Source: SSSZ01 sp036732025
GTDB taxonomy: Bacteria; Pseudomonadota; Gammaproteobacteria; Burkholderiales; Rhodocyclaceae
NCBI GenBank assembly: GCA_036732025.1
Contig: DAINDE010000012.1
Span: 19,679-83,678 of the forward strand
DNA length: 64,000 nt
Direction: 5' to 3'
Position 1 is the stretch's first letter. The number at the start of each line of letters is the position of its first letter. A program made the translations under genes and the position numbers. Below the pieces are notes generated by a model that saw only the letters and a program-made list of their open reading frames with translations, searched no databases and was not told the origin of the DNA. This document shows positions 32,492 through 41,794 of the stretch, one piece after another.

Positions 32492-33100
32492 TCAGCCCTG
32501 GGGAACGGTGTCCGCGAAGGACGGACGCTGCATCAGCTTGTCGTAAAGCTTGGCCAGGTTCGGGTGAGCGGTCTGCCAGTCGATGTCGCCGAAACGGAAG
32601 CAGAGGTAGCCCAGCGCCGTTCCCACGGCGATGTCGGCCAGGGAGATGTGGGTGCCCATGCAGAAAGGCTTCTCGCCCAGTTCCTCGGCCATGAATTCGA
32701 GGCCGCGGGTGATCTTGTCGCGCTGGCGGGCGATCCAGTCGGCGCTCTGCTCCTTCTTGGGGCGCTTGGCTTCCAGGAAGGCGCTGGCAGCGGCGTCGCA
32801 GATGCCGTCGGCCAGGGCTTCCCAGCGCTTGACCTCGGTGCGCTCCCGGTTGGGGGCGGGGAAGAGCTTGTTGTTGGGGGTGACGCTGTCGATGTACTCG
32901 ACGATGACCCGGGAGTCGAAGAGAGGGGTTTCGTCGTCCAGCAGCAGCACGGGAATCTTGCCCAGGGGGTTGATGTTGGGCACCTTGGTGTCGGCGACCC
33001 AGGGCGAATCGATCTCGAATTCGTACTCGATCTTCTTTTCGGCGAGGACGACGCGGACCTTGCGGACGAATGGGCTGGTCAGGGATCCGATCAGCTTCAT
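32492..33100 (-). CDS. Glutathione S-transferase family protein
   Basis: A 202-residue GST: thioredoxin-like N-terminal domain (GSLTSPFVRKVRVVLAEK, GKIPVLLLDD, FDSRVIVEYID) and helical C-terminal domain (ISLADIAVGTALGYLCFRF). The SPFVRKVR motif matches a common betaproteobacterial group. Substrate unknown; detoxification or stress regulation is possible. Confidence 0.92.
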   Translation of the reverse strand: MKLIGSLTSPFVRKVRVVLAEKKIEYEFEIDSPWVADTKVPNINPLGKIPVLLLDDETPLFDSRVIVEYIDSVTPNNKLFPAPNRERTEVKRWEALADGICDAAASAFLEAKRPKKEQSADWIARQRDKITRGLEFMAEELGEKPFCMGTHISLADIAVGTALGYLCFRFGDIDWQTAHPNLAKLYDKLMQRPSFADTVPQG

Positions 33101-33250
33101 GATGTTCTCTTCTGCGTTCCGATTGGGGATTCCAATTATAGCCTACTGGGGCGGCTTCGCCGTAACCGGAAGGGGCCCGCCGGGCCGGCGCGTTTGCTGG
33201 CGGGTGGGGGGGCGGATAAAATTGTTCCTTTTGCTTCGGACGGTTCACCC

Positions 33251-34618
33251 ATGACTTCCTCCCCCCTTACGGCCCTTTCCCCCCTGGTCGGCCGCTACGC
33301 CGGCTAGGTCGACGCCCTGCGGCCTCAGTTTTCCGAGTTCGGGCTCATCCGCCGCCGCCTTCAGGTGGAAATCGAATGGCTCAAGGCCCTGGCCGCCGAA
33401 CCCCATTTCAGCGAAATCCCCGCCTTCTCCCCGGCCACGGTGGCCGAGCTGGACGCCCTGGTGGCCAACTTCAGCCCCGCCCAGGCCCAGGAGGTGAAGG
33501 ACATCGAGGCCGTCACCAACCACGACGTCAAGGCCCTGGAATACTGGATCAAGAAGCAGACCGCCGGCAATGCCGAGGTCACCAAGGTGGGCGAGTTCAT
33601 CCACTTCGCCTGCACCTCAGAGGACATCAACAACCTGTCCCACGCCCTGATGTGCAAGCACGCCCGGGACGAGGTCATGCTGCCCGCCCTCGACCAGGTC
33701 GTCGCCAAGCTCAAGGAACTCGCCCACGCCCATGCCGAGGTGCCGATGATGAGCCGCACCCACGGCCAGCCGGCGACCCCCACCACCCTCGGCAAGGAAA
33801 TGGCCAACGTGGCCTATCGCCTGCAACGGGCCCGCGCCCGCATCGCCGGCGTCGAACTGCTGGGCAAGATCAACGGCGCCGTCGGCAACTACAACGCCCA
33901 CCTGGCGGCCTACCCGGGCTACGACTGGGAAGGCTTCGCCCAACGCTTCGTCGAGTCCCTGGGCCTCGTCTTCAACCCCTACACCATCCAGATCGAGCCC
34001 CACGACGCCCTGGCCGAGCTTTTCGACGCCTTCGCCCGGGCCAACGGCATCCTCATCGACCTCGACCGCGACGTCTGGGGCTACATTTCGCTGGGCTTCT
34101 TCAAGCAGAAGGTCAAGGCCGGCGAAATCGGCTCCTCCACCATGCCGCACAAGGTAAATCCCATCGATTTCGAGAATTCCGAGGGCAACCTGGGCCTGGC
34201 CAACGCCGTCTTGAAGCACCTCGCCGAGAAGCTGCCCATTTCCCGCTGGCAGCGGGACCTCACCGACTCCACCGTGCTGCGCAACATGGGCGTCGGCCTC
34301 GGCTACACCCTGCTGGCCTACGATTCCCTGCTCAAGGGCCTCAACAAGCTGGAAATCAACGCCGACCTCATGAAGGCCGACCTCGACGCCAACTGGGAAC
34401 TGCTCGCCGAGCCCATCCAGACCGTCATGCGCCGCTACGGTATCGCCAATCCCTACGAGAAGCTCAAGGAACTGACCCGCGGCACCCGCGTCTCCCGGGA
34501 GGGCATGCAGGCCTTCGTCCAGGGCCTGGAGATCCCGGAAGCCGCCAAGGCCGAACTCCTCAAGCTGACGCCCTGGGACTACACCGGCAAGGCTGCCGAA
34601 CTGGCCAAGCGCGTATGA
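33251..34618 (+). pseudogene. purB: Adenylosuccinate lyase gene with an in-frame amber stop at codon 19
   Basis: Read through, this is a 455-residue PurB of normal length, the enzyme that splits SAICAR and adenylosuccinate in purine synthesis. All later motifs are intact (SRTHGQPATPTTLGKEMANV; the signature GSSTMPHKVNP). The N-terminus reads SPLVGRYAG, then TAG at 33305-33307, then VDALRPQFSEFGLIRRR. Family members have SPLDGRY and a lysine codon at the stop, so two A-to-T differences within 19 bases (33288 and 33305) stand out. The next in-frame start, GTG 33365, would lose the GRY substrate-binding segment. Either a sequence error or a true mutation. Confidence 0.85.
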
Positions 34619-34890
34619 AATGCGGCAAGTGCGGGCAGGAGGTGCCGGACGGCGCCCTCTACTGCCCGTTCTGCACCGGCGGGGGGCGGACCACGGACGG
34701 CGACGTCATCCGCGGCGGCGTCAAGGGCGGCCTCGTCGGCCTCGCCCTCGGCCTGGTGCCGGCCCTGGCGCTCCTCTATCTCTACGGCCCCGAGCGCGGC
34801 ATCAAGGCCATCGCCTTCGCCGTGCCCACGGCCGCCTTCATCACCGGCCTCATCATCGGCATGGTGCGGGCCAAACAGGACTGGAAATGA
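34615..34890 (+). CDS. Small zinc-ribbon membrane protein
   Basis: A 91-residue protein: N-terminal zinc ribbon with CGKCG and CPFC (residues 3-7 and 17-20), then two TM helices (about 36-55 and 64-83) rich in glycine and alanine. It overlaps the purB stop (ATGA) and the next start (ATGA), so the three genes are translationally coupled. Function unknown. Confidence 0.75.
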   Translation: MKCGKCGQEVPDGALYCPFCTGGGRTTDGDVIRGGVKGGLVGLALGLVPALALLYLYGPERGIKAIAFAVPTAAFITGLIIGMVRAKQDWK

Positions 34891-35210
34891 GTCAATTCGC
34901 TGAAAATCTCAAGAAACTGCCGGGCATCTCCCACCTGGCCGCCCTCAACCTCCTCGACGGCGAGGGCGCTGTCGTCGCCGCCATCGAAAACAAGGCCGGC
35001 AGCCAGGGCTCCCTGGCGGTCTATAACCACCTGGCCCAGACCTACGGCGCCATCACCCCCGAGGCGGCGAAGAAGGGCCTGGAGCTCTACGCCGAGCACA
35101 CCGAAGACGCCCGCGCCCATCCGGGCAAGCATCCCAATATCGACCGCCTGCTGGAGATCGAGGCGACGGGCAAGGCCCTGCGCGCCAAGCACGTCTTCGC
35201 CCCCGTTTGA
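34887..35210 (+). CDS. DUF2322-like protein
   Basis: A 107-residue soluble protein beginning MSQFAENLKKLPGISHLAAL, with IENKAGSQGSLAVYNHLA and a C-terminal HPNIDRLLEI. This matches my recollection of the DUF2322 family, found in proteobacteria and of unknown role. It is coupled to the zinc-ribbon gene by a 4-base overlap. Confidence 0.75.
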   Translation: MSQFAENLKKLPGISHLAALNLLDGEGAVVAAIENKAGSQGSLAVYNHLAQTYGAITPEAAKKGLELYAEHTEDARAHPGKHPNIDRLLEIEATGKALRAKHVFAPV

Positions 35211-35226
35211 GGGCGCGCTTTCCGGC

Positions 35227-35700
35227 CTAACCGGGCGTCCGCCAGCCCGGGTGGCGGAAATACTTGCCGTAGGCCTGCAGGGCATGGAGCACCCGTCCGG
35301 CACCATCGTGGCGGGAGGCCGCGGCCTTCCCCGCCATCGCGTCGGCCCCTGCCAGGAGATCAGCGATCACCAGGTGCAGCATGGCGTCGGCCCGGGGTTC
35401 CAGCTTGCAGTTGGCGACGGCGTAAGACACCTCCTGGCGGACGGTGGCGGCCAGGTTGTCGTAGTCGGCGTCGCTGAAACGGTCACCATGGATGGCGGGG
35501 AGGGCTCCGGTCAGGGCCTGGTTGATCCGGCCCATGGCTTGCCGCAGGGGCCGGTCCGTGTGCCATTGCCGGCCCGCATCGAGGCGGAGTTCCCGGACCT
35601 CGCCGCCATCGGCATGGTTGTGGGCGGGGGAGGCAGCGCCGGCGGCGCAGGAAAGGCCGAGGGCCAGGGCGGCCAGCGGTAGGGCGAGCTTTGCTTGCAT
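35227..35700 (-). CDS. Uncharacterised secreted protein
   Basis: A 157-residue protein with a signal peptide (cleaved near residue 22). The mature part is helical with a short His-rich beginning (AHNHADGGE) and a conserved-looking core (VRQEVSYAVANCKLEPRADAMLHLVIADLL, AYGKYFRHPGW). One cysteine. I do not recognise a studied homolog. ATG 35700 has GGGAACTCCC-type weak upstream sequence. Confidence 0.7.
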   Translation of the reverse strand: MQAKLALPLAALALGLSCAAGAASPAHNHADGGEVRELRLDAGRQWHTDRPLRQAMGRINQALTGALPAIHGDRFSDADYDNLAATVRQEVSYAVANCKLEPRADAMLHLVIADLLAGADAMAGKAAASRHDGAGRVLHALQAYGKYFRHPGWRTPG

Positions 35701-35783
35701 GGGAACTCCCGGAAGGCGATGCGACTTCCGGCCAGGCTACGCGGCGGGGCTTAAGTCAGCCTTAAGGCCCGCCGCCGGGGGCA

Positions 35784-36728
35784 TTACACCACCGCGCCTT
35801 CCTCGTTGGCGCCTTCGATGACCTTCTTCTGCTTGATGAACTGCTCCCGGGATACGCCCAGCCACATGACCAGGGGGCTGGCCACCAGGACCGAGGAGTA
35901 GATGCCGAAGCAGATGCCGATGGTCAGGGCGAGGGCGAAGTAGTGCAGGGTTTCGCCGCCGAAGATGAGCATGGATAGCACCATGAGCTGGGTGCAGCCG
36001 TGGGTGATGATGGTGCGGCTGATGGTGCTGGTGATGGCGTGGTCCAGCACCTCGGGCGTGGACAAGCCACGCACCTTCTTGAAGGTCTCCCGCACCCGGT
36101 CGAAGACCACCACCGATTCGTTTACCGAGTAGCCAAGAACGGCCAGCACCGCCGCCAGGACCGATAGGGAGAACTCCCACTGGAAGGCGGCGAAGAAGCC
36201 AAGGATGATGACCACGTCATGGAGGTTGGCGATGATGGCGGAGACCGAGAAGCGCCACTCGAAGCGGAAGGCCAGGTAGATGACGATGCCGATGACCACC
36301 AGGAGCAGGGCCATGGCGCCGTTCTCGGCCAGTTCCTTGCCCACCTGCGGGCCGACGAACTCGACGCGGCGCAACTGGGCGCCGGGGGCGTCGGCTCCCA
36401 GGGACTTCATCACCGCTTCGCCGAGCTGGGCGGTGTTCTGGTCGCCCTTCAGGGGCAGGCGGATCATGACGTCCTGGGAGGAGCCGAAGTTCTGCACCGA
36501 GTAGTCGGTGAAGCCGGACTTGCCCAGGGCGCCGCGGATCTTCTCCAGGTCGGCGGCCTGCTGGTAATTGACCTCGATGAGCGTGCCGCCGGTGAATTCC
36601 ACGGAGAGGTGGAGCCCCTTGGCGAAGAGGAAGACCACGGCCAGGACGAAGGTCAGCAGGGAGATGATGTTGAACTTCAGCGCATGGCGCATGAAGGGGA
36701 TGTCTTGCTTGATGCGGAAGAATTCCAT
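35784..36728 (-). CDS. secF: Protein translocase subunit SecF
   Basis: A 314-residue inner-membrane protein with six TM helices. FTGGTLIEV after the first helix, and the motif YSVNESVVVFDRVRE in the C-terminal membrane half are typical. SecF works with SecD to use the proton gradient for late steps of protein export. It follows secD by 9 bases. Confidence 0.96.
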   Translation of the reverse strand: MEFFRIKQDIPFMRHALKFNIISLLTFVLAVVFLFAKGLHLSVEFTGGTLIEVNYQQAADLEKIRGALGKSGFTDYSVQNFGSSQDVMIRLPLKGDQNTAQLGEAVMKSLGADAPGAQLRRVEFVGPQVGKELAENGAMALLLVVIGIVIYLAFRFEWRFSVSAIIANLHDVVIILGFFAAFQWEFSLSVLAAVLAVLGYSVNESVVVFDRVRETFKKVRGLSTPEVLDHAITSTISRTIITHGCTQLMVLSMLIFGGETLHYFALALTIGICFGIYSSVLVASPLVMWLGVSREQFIKQKKVIEGANEEGAVV

Positions 36729-36737
36729 TTTTTTCCC

Positions 36738-38603
36738 TTACTTGCCGGCGAGGCCGGGCTTCCACACGGCACCGATGGCCACCTTGGCCAGTTTCTTCTG
36801 GCGGCCGTAGATGAGGTTCACCAGGGCGCGGGAGACGACCACCGAGGAGAAGATGGAAGTCAGGATGCCCAGGCAATGGACCACGGCGAAGCCGCGCACC
36901 GGGCCGGAGCCGAAGATGAGCAGGGCCAGGCCGGCGATGAGGGTGGTGATGTTGGAGTCCAGGATGGTGCCGAAGGCCCGTTCGTAGCCTTCCGAAATGG
37001 CCCCCTGGGGCGGCACGCCATTGCGCAGTTCCTCGCGGACCCGCTCGTTGATGAGCACGTTGGCGTCGATGGCCATGCCCAGGGTCAGCGCGATGGCGGC
37101 GATGCCGGGCAGGGTGAGGGTGGCCTGCAGCAGGGAGAGCAGGGCCACCAGGAAGAGCAGGTTGGAGGCCAGGGCGACGACGGAGATGAGGCCGAACATC
37201 TGGTAGTAGGCGATCATGAAGAGGGCGATGGCAGCGAAGCCCCAGAGGGTGGAGTGGAAGCCCTTCTTGATGTTCTCGGCGCCCAGGCTGGGGCCGATGG
37301 TGCGTTCCTCGATGATGTCCATGGGGGCTGCGAGGGACCCGGCACGCAGGAGCAGTGCCACGTCGTTGGCCTCGGTGGTGGTCATGCGGCCGGAAATCTG
37401 CACGCGGCCGCCGGCGATCTCGGTACGGATGACCGGGGCGGTGATGACTTCGCCCTTGCCCTTTTCGATGAGCAGGATGGCCATGCGCTTGTTGACGTTC
37501 TCGCGGGTGACGTCCTTGAAGATGCGAGCGCCGGCCGAATCGAGGGTCAGGTGTACAGCAGGTTCGTTGGTCTGGCCGTCGAAGCCGGGCTGGGCATCGG
37601 TGAGGCGGTCGCCGGTCAGCACCACCTGCTTCTTGACCAGGAGAGGCTGGCCGCCGCGCTCGGTATAGACCTCGGTGCCGAAGGGCGGGTTGCCGGCGAG
37701 GCCGGCTTCGAGGGCGCCGGGGGAGTCGTCCACCATGCGGATTTCAAGGGTGGCGGTGCGGCCGATCAGATCCTTGGCCCGCGTCACGTCCTGGATGCCG
37801 GGGAGCTGGACGACGATGCGGTCGCTGCCCTGCTGCTGGATCACCGGCTCGGCGACGCCCAGTTCGTTGATGCGGTTGTGCAGGGTGGAAATATTCTGCT
37901 TGAGGGCGAATTCGCCCAGGCGCTTGATGGCCTCGGGCTTCAGGGTGGCGACCAGGCGGAGGTCGCTGCCCTCGCCCTGGTCGGCCACCAGCAGGTCCGG
38001 CTGGCTGTCGCCGATGGCATTGCGGGCCTTGTCGCGGACTTCGGCCTCGCGGAACTTGACGACGATGCGCTCGCCTTCCCGGTTGATGCCGCCGTGGCGC
38101 AGATTCTTGTCGCGCATGAGGGTGCGCAGGTCGGCGGCGGTGGAATCGAGGCGCTTCGTGAGGGCCCCCTTCATGTCCACCTGCAGCAGGAAATGCACGC
38201 CGCCCCGCAGGTCCAGGCCCAGGTACATGGGCAGGGCGTGCAGGCTGGTGAGCCAGGCGGGAGAGGCGGAAAGCAGGTTGAGGGCAACCACGTACTGGGG
38301 GTCGCTGGCATCGGGGTTGAAGGCTTTTTCCAGGGCATCCTTGGCCTTCAGCTGGGTGTCGGTGTCGAGGAAGCGGGCCTTGACGCCGTTGAAGTCGAGC
38401 TGGATGCCGTCATGGGCGATGCCGGCGGCCTTCAACGTCTCCTCGGCCTTGGCCAGGGTCCTGGCGTCGACCTTGATGGTGGCCTTGCCGCTGGAGAGCT
38501 GGACGGCCGGGGATTCGCCGAAGAAGTTGGGCAGCGTGTAAACGAAGCCCAGCAATAGCGCCACGGCGACGGTGATGTATTTCCAGAGGGGGTAGCGATT
38601 CAT
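36738..38603 (-). CDS. secD: Protein translocase subunit SecD
   Basis: A 621-residue protein with one N-terminal helix, a large periplasmic domain (LGLDLRGGVHFLLQVD near 140) and five C-terminal helices with LTLGMAIDANVLINERVREEL, the proton-relay region. Length is normal. Order yajC-secD-secF is the classic operon. Confidence 0.97.
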   Translation of the reverse strand: MNRYPLWKYITVAVALLLGFVYTLPNFFGESPAVQLSSGKATIKVDARTLAKAEETLKAAGIAHDGIQLDFNGVKARFLDTDTQLKAKDALEKAFNPDASDPQYVVALNLLSASPAWLTSLHALPMYLGLDLRGGVHFLLQVDMKGALTKRLDSTAADLRTLMRDKNLRHGGINREGERIVVKFREAEVRDKARNAIGDSQPDLLVADQGEGSDLRLVATLKPEAIKRLGEFALKQNISTLHNRINELGVAEPVIQQQGSDRIVVQLPGIQDVTRAKDLIGRTATLEIRMVDDSPGALEAGLAGNPPFGTEVYTERGGQPLLVKKQVVLTGDRLTDAQPGFDGQTNEPAVHLTLDSAGARIFKDVTRENVNKRMAILLIEKGKGEVITAPVIRTEIAGGRVQISGRMTTTEANDVALLLRAGSLAAPMDIIEERTIGPSLGAENIKKGFHSTLWGFAAIALFMIAYYQMFGLISVVALASNLLFLVALLSLLQATLTLPGIAAIALTLGMAIDANVLINERVREELRNGVPPQGAISEGYERAFGTILDSNITTLIAGLALLIFGSGPVRGFAVVHCLGILTSIFSSVVVSRALVNLIYGRQKKLAKVAIGAVWKPGLAGK

Positions 38604-38651
38604 GGGAGGCCAGAAAGCAGACGGGGCAGGGTGAAGCCTGCCCCGGAAGGA

Positions 38652-38984
38652 TTACAGCGACTTGAGGGTGCCCTTGGGCAGGAGATTGGCGACCGATTGT
38701 TTCTGGACGATGACCTCGATGGGGCCGTCCTTGCCTTCGGCGACCTCGACATTGACGTAGTTCTCGCCGACCTTGGTGATGCGGCCGGCCAGGCCGCCCT
38801 GGGTCACCACCTCGTCGCCCTTCTGCAGTGCTTCCATCATCGCCTTGTGTTCCTTGGCCCGCTTCATCTGGGGGCGGATCATCATGAGCCAGACGATGGC
38901 GAACATGGCCACCATCATGATGAGGCTGGTGTAGTCGCCGCCGGGGCCGGCGGCAGCGGTCTGGGCGTGGGCAAGGCTGATCAT
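38652..38984 (-). CDS. yajC: Preprotein translocase subunit YajC
   Basis: A 110-residue protein with one TM helix (about 20-38, SLIMMVAMFAIVWLMMIRPQMK) and the cytosolic motif GDEVVTQGGLAGRITKVGENYV. It associates with SecDF. It lies 48 bases before secD and follows tgt in the conserved tgt-yajC-secD-secF order. Confidence 0.95.
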   Translation of the reverse strand: MISLAHAQTAAAGPGGDYTSLIMMVAMFAIVWLMMIRPQMKRAKEHKAMMEALQKGDEVVTQGGLAGRITKVGENYVNVEVAEGKDGPIEVIVQKQSVANLLPKGTLKSL

Positions 38985-39040
38985 TCCTGGGGTCTCCTGA
39001 GAGCGGAAGAAATTACGAAACGGATGATTCTAGCACTGTG

Positions 39041-40153
39041 TTATGGGACGCCGGCCCCGCGTTCCCGGTGGAAGCGGGAAACCATGGCCGGCAGCTCGCC
39101 GGCGGTGATGGCGGCCCGCAGCTCGGCCATCAGCGTCTGGTAGTAGTGCAGGTTGTGAATGGTGTTGAGCATGGAGCCGAGGATTTCGCCGGCCCGGAAG
39201 AGGTGGTGCAGGTAGGCCCGGGTGAAGTTGGCGCAGGTATAGCAGGTGCACGAGGGGTCCAGGGGGCCGGTATCGGTCTTGAAGCGGGCGTTCTTGATCT
39301 TGACGTCGCCGTAGCGGGTGAACAGGTGGCCGTTCCGCGCATTGCGGGTGGGCATCACGCAGTCGAACATGTCGATGCCGGCCTGCACCGCCTCCACCAG
39401 GTCTTCCGGGGTGCCGACCCCCATCAGGTAGCGGGGCTTGTGGGTCGGCAACCGGGGGGCCGTGTGGGCCAGGATGCGGACCATGTCTTCCTTGGGCTCG
39501 CCCACGGAGAGGCCGCCGATGGCCATGCCGTCGAAATTGATGGCGTCCAGGCCGGCCAGGGATTCGTCCCGCAGGTCCTCGTACATACCGCCCTGGACGA
39601 TGCCGAAGAGGGCGTTGCCGTTGCCCAGCCGGTCGTGCTTGTCCCGGGAGCGCCGGGCCCAGCGCAGCGACAGGCGCATGGAGTCGGCCGCCTGCTCGCG
39701 GGTGGCCGGGTAGGGCGTGCATTCGTCGAAGATCATGACGATGTCGGAATTGAGCACGTGCTGGATGCGCATGGATTCTTCCGGCGTCAGGAAGAGCTTG
39801 GCGCCGTCGACGGGGGAGGAGAATTTGACGCCTTCCTCGGTGATCTTGCGCATGGCGCCCAGGGAAAAGACCTGGAAACCGCCGGAGTCGGTGAGGATGG
39901 GCTTGTCCCAGTGCATGAAGCGGTGCAGCCCGCCGTGGGCGCGGATGACCTCCAGCCCGGGCCGCAGCCAGAGGTGGAAGGTGTTGCCGAGGCAGATCTG
40001 GGCACCGATGTCGGAGAGGGACCTGGGCGTCATGGCCTTGACCGTGCCGTAGGTGCCGACGGGCATGAATACCGGGGTTTCCACGACGCCGTGGGCCAGG
40101 GTGAGGCGGCCGCGGCGGGCGGCGCCGTCGGTGGTCAGGAGTTCAAACTGCAT
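39041..40153 (-). CDS. tgt: tRNA-guanine(34) transglycosylase
   Basis: A 370-residue TIM-barrel enzyme that swaps guanine-34 for the queuine precursor preQ1. DSGGFQVFSLG holds an active-site Asp, GGLSVGEP the substrate loop, DCVMPTRNARNG the nucleophile region, and CTCYTC with a downstream His the zinc site. The start ATG 40153 overlaps the queA end by 11 bases; a much longer frame upstream is the queA region in another frame and is not real. Confidence 0.96.
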   Translation of the reverse strand: MQFELLTTDGAARRGRLTLAHGVVETPVFMPVGTYGTVKAMTPRSLSDIGAQICLGNTFHLWLRPGLEVIRAHGGLHRFMHWDKPILTDSGGFQVFSLGAMRKITEEGVKFSSPVDGAKLFLTPEESMRIQHVLNSDIVMIFDECTPYPATREQAADSMRLSLRWARRSRDKHDRLGNGNALFGIVQGGMYEDLRDESLAGLDAINFDGMAIGGLSVGEPKEDMVRILAHTAPRLPTHKPRYLMGVGTPEDLVEAVQAGIDMFDCVMPTRNARNGHLFTRYGDVKIKNARFKTDTGPLDPSCTCYTCANFTRAYLHHLFRAGEILGSMLNTIHNLHYYQTLMAELRAAITAGELPAMVSRFHRERGAGVP

Positions 40154-41195
40154 CGGGGTCGGTCCGTTCGAGGAGCATGGCATCGCCGTAGCTGAAGAAG
40201 CGGTAGCCCTGGGCGACGGCGTGGGCGTAGGCGGCGCGGATGGTGGCGTGGCCGGCGAAGGCGGAGACCAGCATGAGAAGCGTCGATTTGGGCAGGTGGA
40301 AATTGGTGACGAGCCGATCCACCACTTTGAAGCGGTAGCCGGGGGTGATGAAGATGTCGGTCTCGGCCGGGCCGGGGCGCACCGTGCCGTCGTCGCCGGC
40401 GGCCGATTCCAGGGCCCGCAGGCTGGTGGTGCCGACGGCGATGACGCGGCCGCCGGCGGCCCGGGTGACGGCAATGGCCGCGGCGGTGGCGGCGGGAATG
40501 TCGAAGCGTTCGCTGTGCATGCGGTGGTCGGCGATGCGCTCCACCCGCACCGGCTGGAAGGTGCCGGCGCCCACGTGGAGGGTGAGGAAGGCGGTGCCGA
40601 CGCCCATGTCCTTGAGGCGGGCCAGGAGGGCCTCGTCGAAATGCAGGCCGGCGGTGGGGGCGGCGACGGCGCCGGGCTCCCGGGCGTAGACGGTCTGGTA
40701 GCGGGTCTCGTCGGCGCCTTCGGCAGCATGCTCGATGTAGGGCGGGAGCGGCAGGCGGCCGTGGGCCTCGGCAAGTTCCCAGAGGTCGCCGTCGCCGGGG
40801 AGTTCGATGGCGAAGAATTCGTCGTTGGCCCCGGCTCGGCCGGTGACTACCACTTCGAAGGCCTCTTCCAGGATCAGCCGCGCCCCGGCCCGGGGCGATT
40901 TGCTGGCGCGGATCTGGGCAAGGCCGTGGCGGCGGTCCAAGATGCGCTCGAGCAGCATCTGCACGGCGCCGCCGCTTTCCTTGCGGCCCCGGAAGCGGGC
41001 CTTGATGACGCGGGTGTCGTTGAAGACCAGCAGGTCGCCGTCGGCAACGAGGGCTGGCAGGTCGGCGAAACGCAGGTCGGCGAGATGCCCACCCCGGACG
41101 TGCAGGAGCCGGCTGCCGGTCCGCTCGGGTGCGGGGTGCTGGGCGATGAGCTCGGGCGGGAGGGGAAAATCGAAGTCGTCGACGGTCAACGACAT
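40143..41195 (-). CDS. queA: S-adenosylmethionine:tRNA ribosyltransferase-isomerase
   Basis: A 350-residue enzyme that converts preQ1 in tRNA to epoxyqueuosine using the ribosyl part of SAM. DFDFPLPPELIAQHP, LLVFNDTRVIKARF, GAGTFQPVR and TNFHLPKSTLLMLVSAF are family signatures. ATG 41195 is used; an upstream in-frame extension runs into the tRNA gene. It leads queA-tgt-yajC-secDF. Confidence 0.96.
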   Translation of the reverse strand: MSLTVDDFDFPLPPELIAQHPAPERTGSRLLHVRGGHLADLRFADLPALVADGDLLVFNDTRVIKARFRGRKESGGAVQMLLERILDRRHGLAQIRASKSPRAGARLILEEAFEVVVTGRAGANDEFFAIELPGDGDLWELAEAHGRLPLPPYIEHAAEGADETRYQTVYAREPGAVAAPTAGLHFDEALLARLKDMGVGTAFLTLHVGAGTFQPVRVERIADHRMHSERFDIPAATAAAIAVTRAAGGRVIAVGTTSLRALESAAGDDGTVRPGPAETDIFITPGYRFKVVDRLVTNFHLPKSTLLMLVSAFAGHATIRAAYAHAVAQGYRFFSYGDAMLLERTDPDAV

Positions 41196-41254
41196 GGTGT
41201 TCCTGGGCTGGGGGTGGCGGGGCGGGAAGGCTGGCGGGCCGTCGACCGCGCCCC

Positions 41255-41339
41255 TGGTGCCGAGAGAGGGACTCGAACCCTCACACCTTGCGGCGGCGGA
41301 TTTTGAATCCGCTGCGTCTACCGATTCCGCCATCTCGGC
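41255..41339 (-). tRNA. tRNA-Leu (anticodon CAA)
   Basis: The minus strand folds as a class II tRNA: acceptor GCCGAGA pairing with TCTCGGC, D arm with AATCGGTAGACGC, anticodon stem GCGGA/TCCGC around loop TTCAAAA (anticodon CAA), a variable arm, T loop GGTTCGAGTCC, and an encoded ACCA end at 41255-41258. It reads the leucine codon UUG. Confidence 0.95.
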
Positions 41340-41398
41340 CAGATGGGAGGGCGCATTATCCTTGAATCATCCCCCCGCTTCAAGCGGACCGGTGCCGG

Positions 41399-41794
41399 CT
41401 AGGGCGGGCAGGGAAAAGCCTTGGAGAGGGCTCCGGCCACCAGCGTGCGGGTATCGGCGGTGGTGTTGGGCGGCTGCTTTTCCAGGTGGGCGAGGACGGC
41501 CCGCACCAGGCGGTATTGCACGTCCCCGTCGGAAGGCAGGCAGATGGCGTTCAACTGCACTCCCACCTTGCCGGCCAGGTAGTCGCCAACGCCGTAACCG
41601 TCGGCGAACCCAGCGACATAGGCCATGCAGCGGGCACCCTGGACCGAGCGGTAAGGGTCGCCGGCCTTCTTGTCGGCGTACATGGCTTCGGCGGCCTGGC
41701 AGTCCTCCAGCAGCTCGCGGCCGCCGTAGGCCTGCGCGACGCCGCCGGTGGCCAGCCCGGCCAGCAGAATCAGGGCGCGGGCCGCTCGAACCAC
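41399..41794 (-). CDS. Rap1a/Tai-family secreted protein
   Basis: A 131-residue protein with a signal peptide (ALILLAGLATGGVAQA) and three cysteines in the Rap1a pattern: LLEDCQAAE, GARCMAYVAGFADGYGVG, ICLPSDGDVQ and a terminal AFPC. Rap1a and Tai proteins are periplasmic immunity proteins against type VI amidase effectors in other bacteria, but many are stand-alone like this one with no effector nearby. GTG 41794 lies inside the end of cobA (25-base overlap). Confidence 0.75.
   Translation of the reverse strand: MVRAARALILLAGLATGGVAQAYGGRELLEDCQAAEAMYADKKAGDPYRSVQGARCMAYVAGFADGYGVGDYLAGKVGVQLNAICLPSDGDVQYRLVRAVLAHLEKQPPNTTADTRTLVAGALSKAFPCPP

Noticed and set aside
40154..40774. Long N-terminal extension of tgt
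   Set aside because: The extension lies inside queA in another frame and is Pro/Ser/Ala-rich; Tgt begins at MQFELL.
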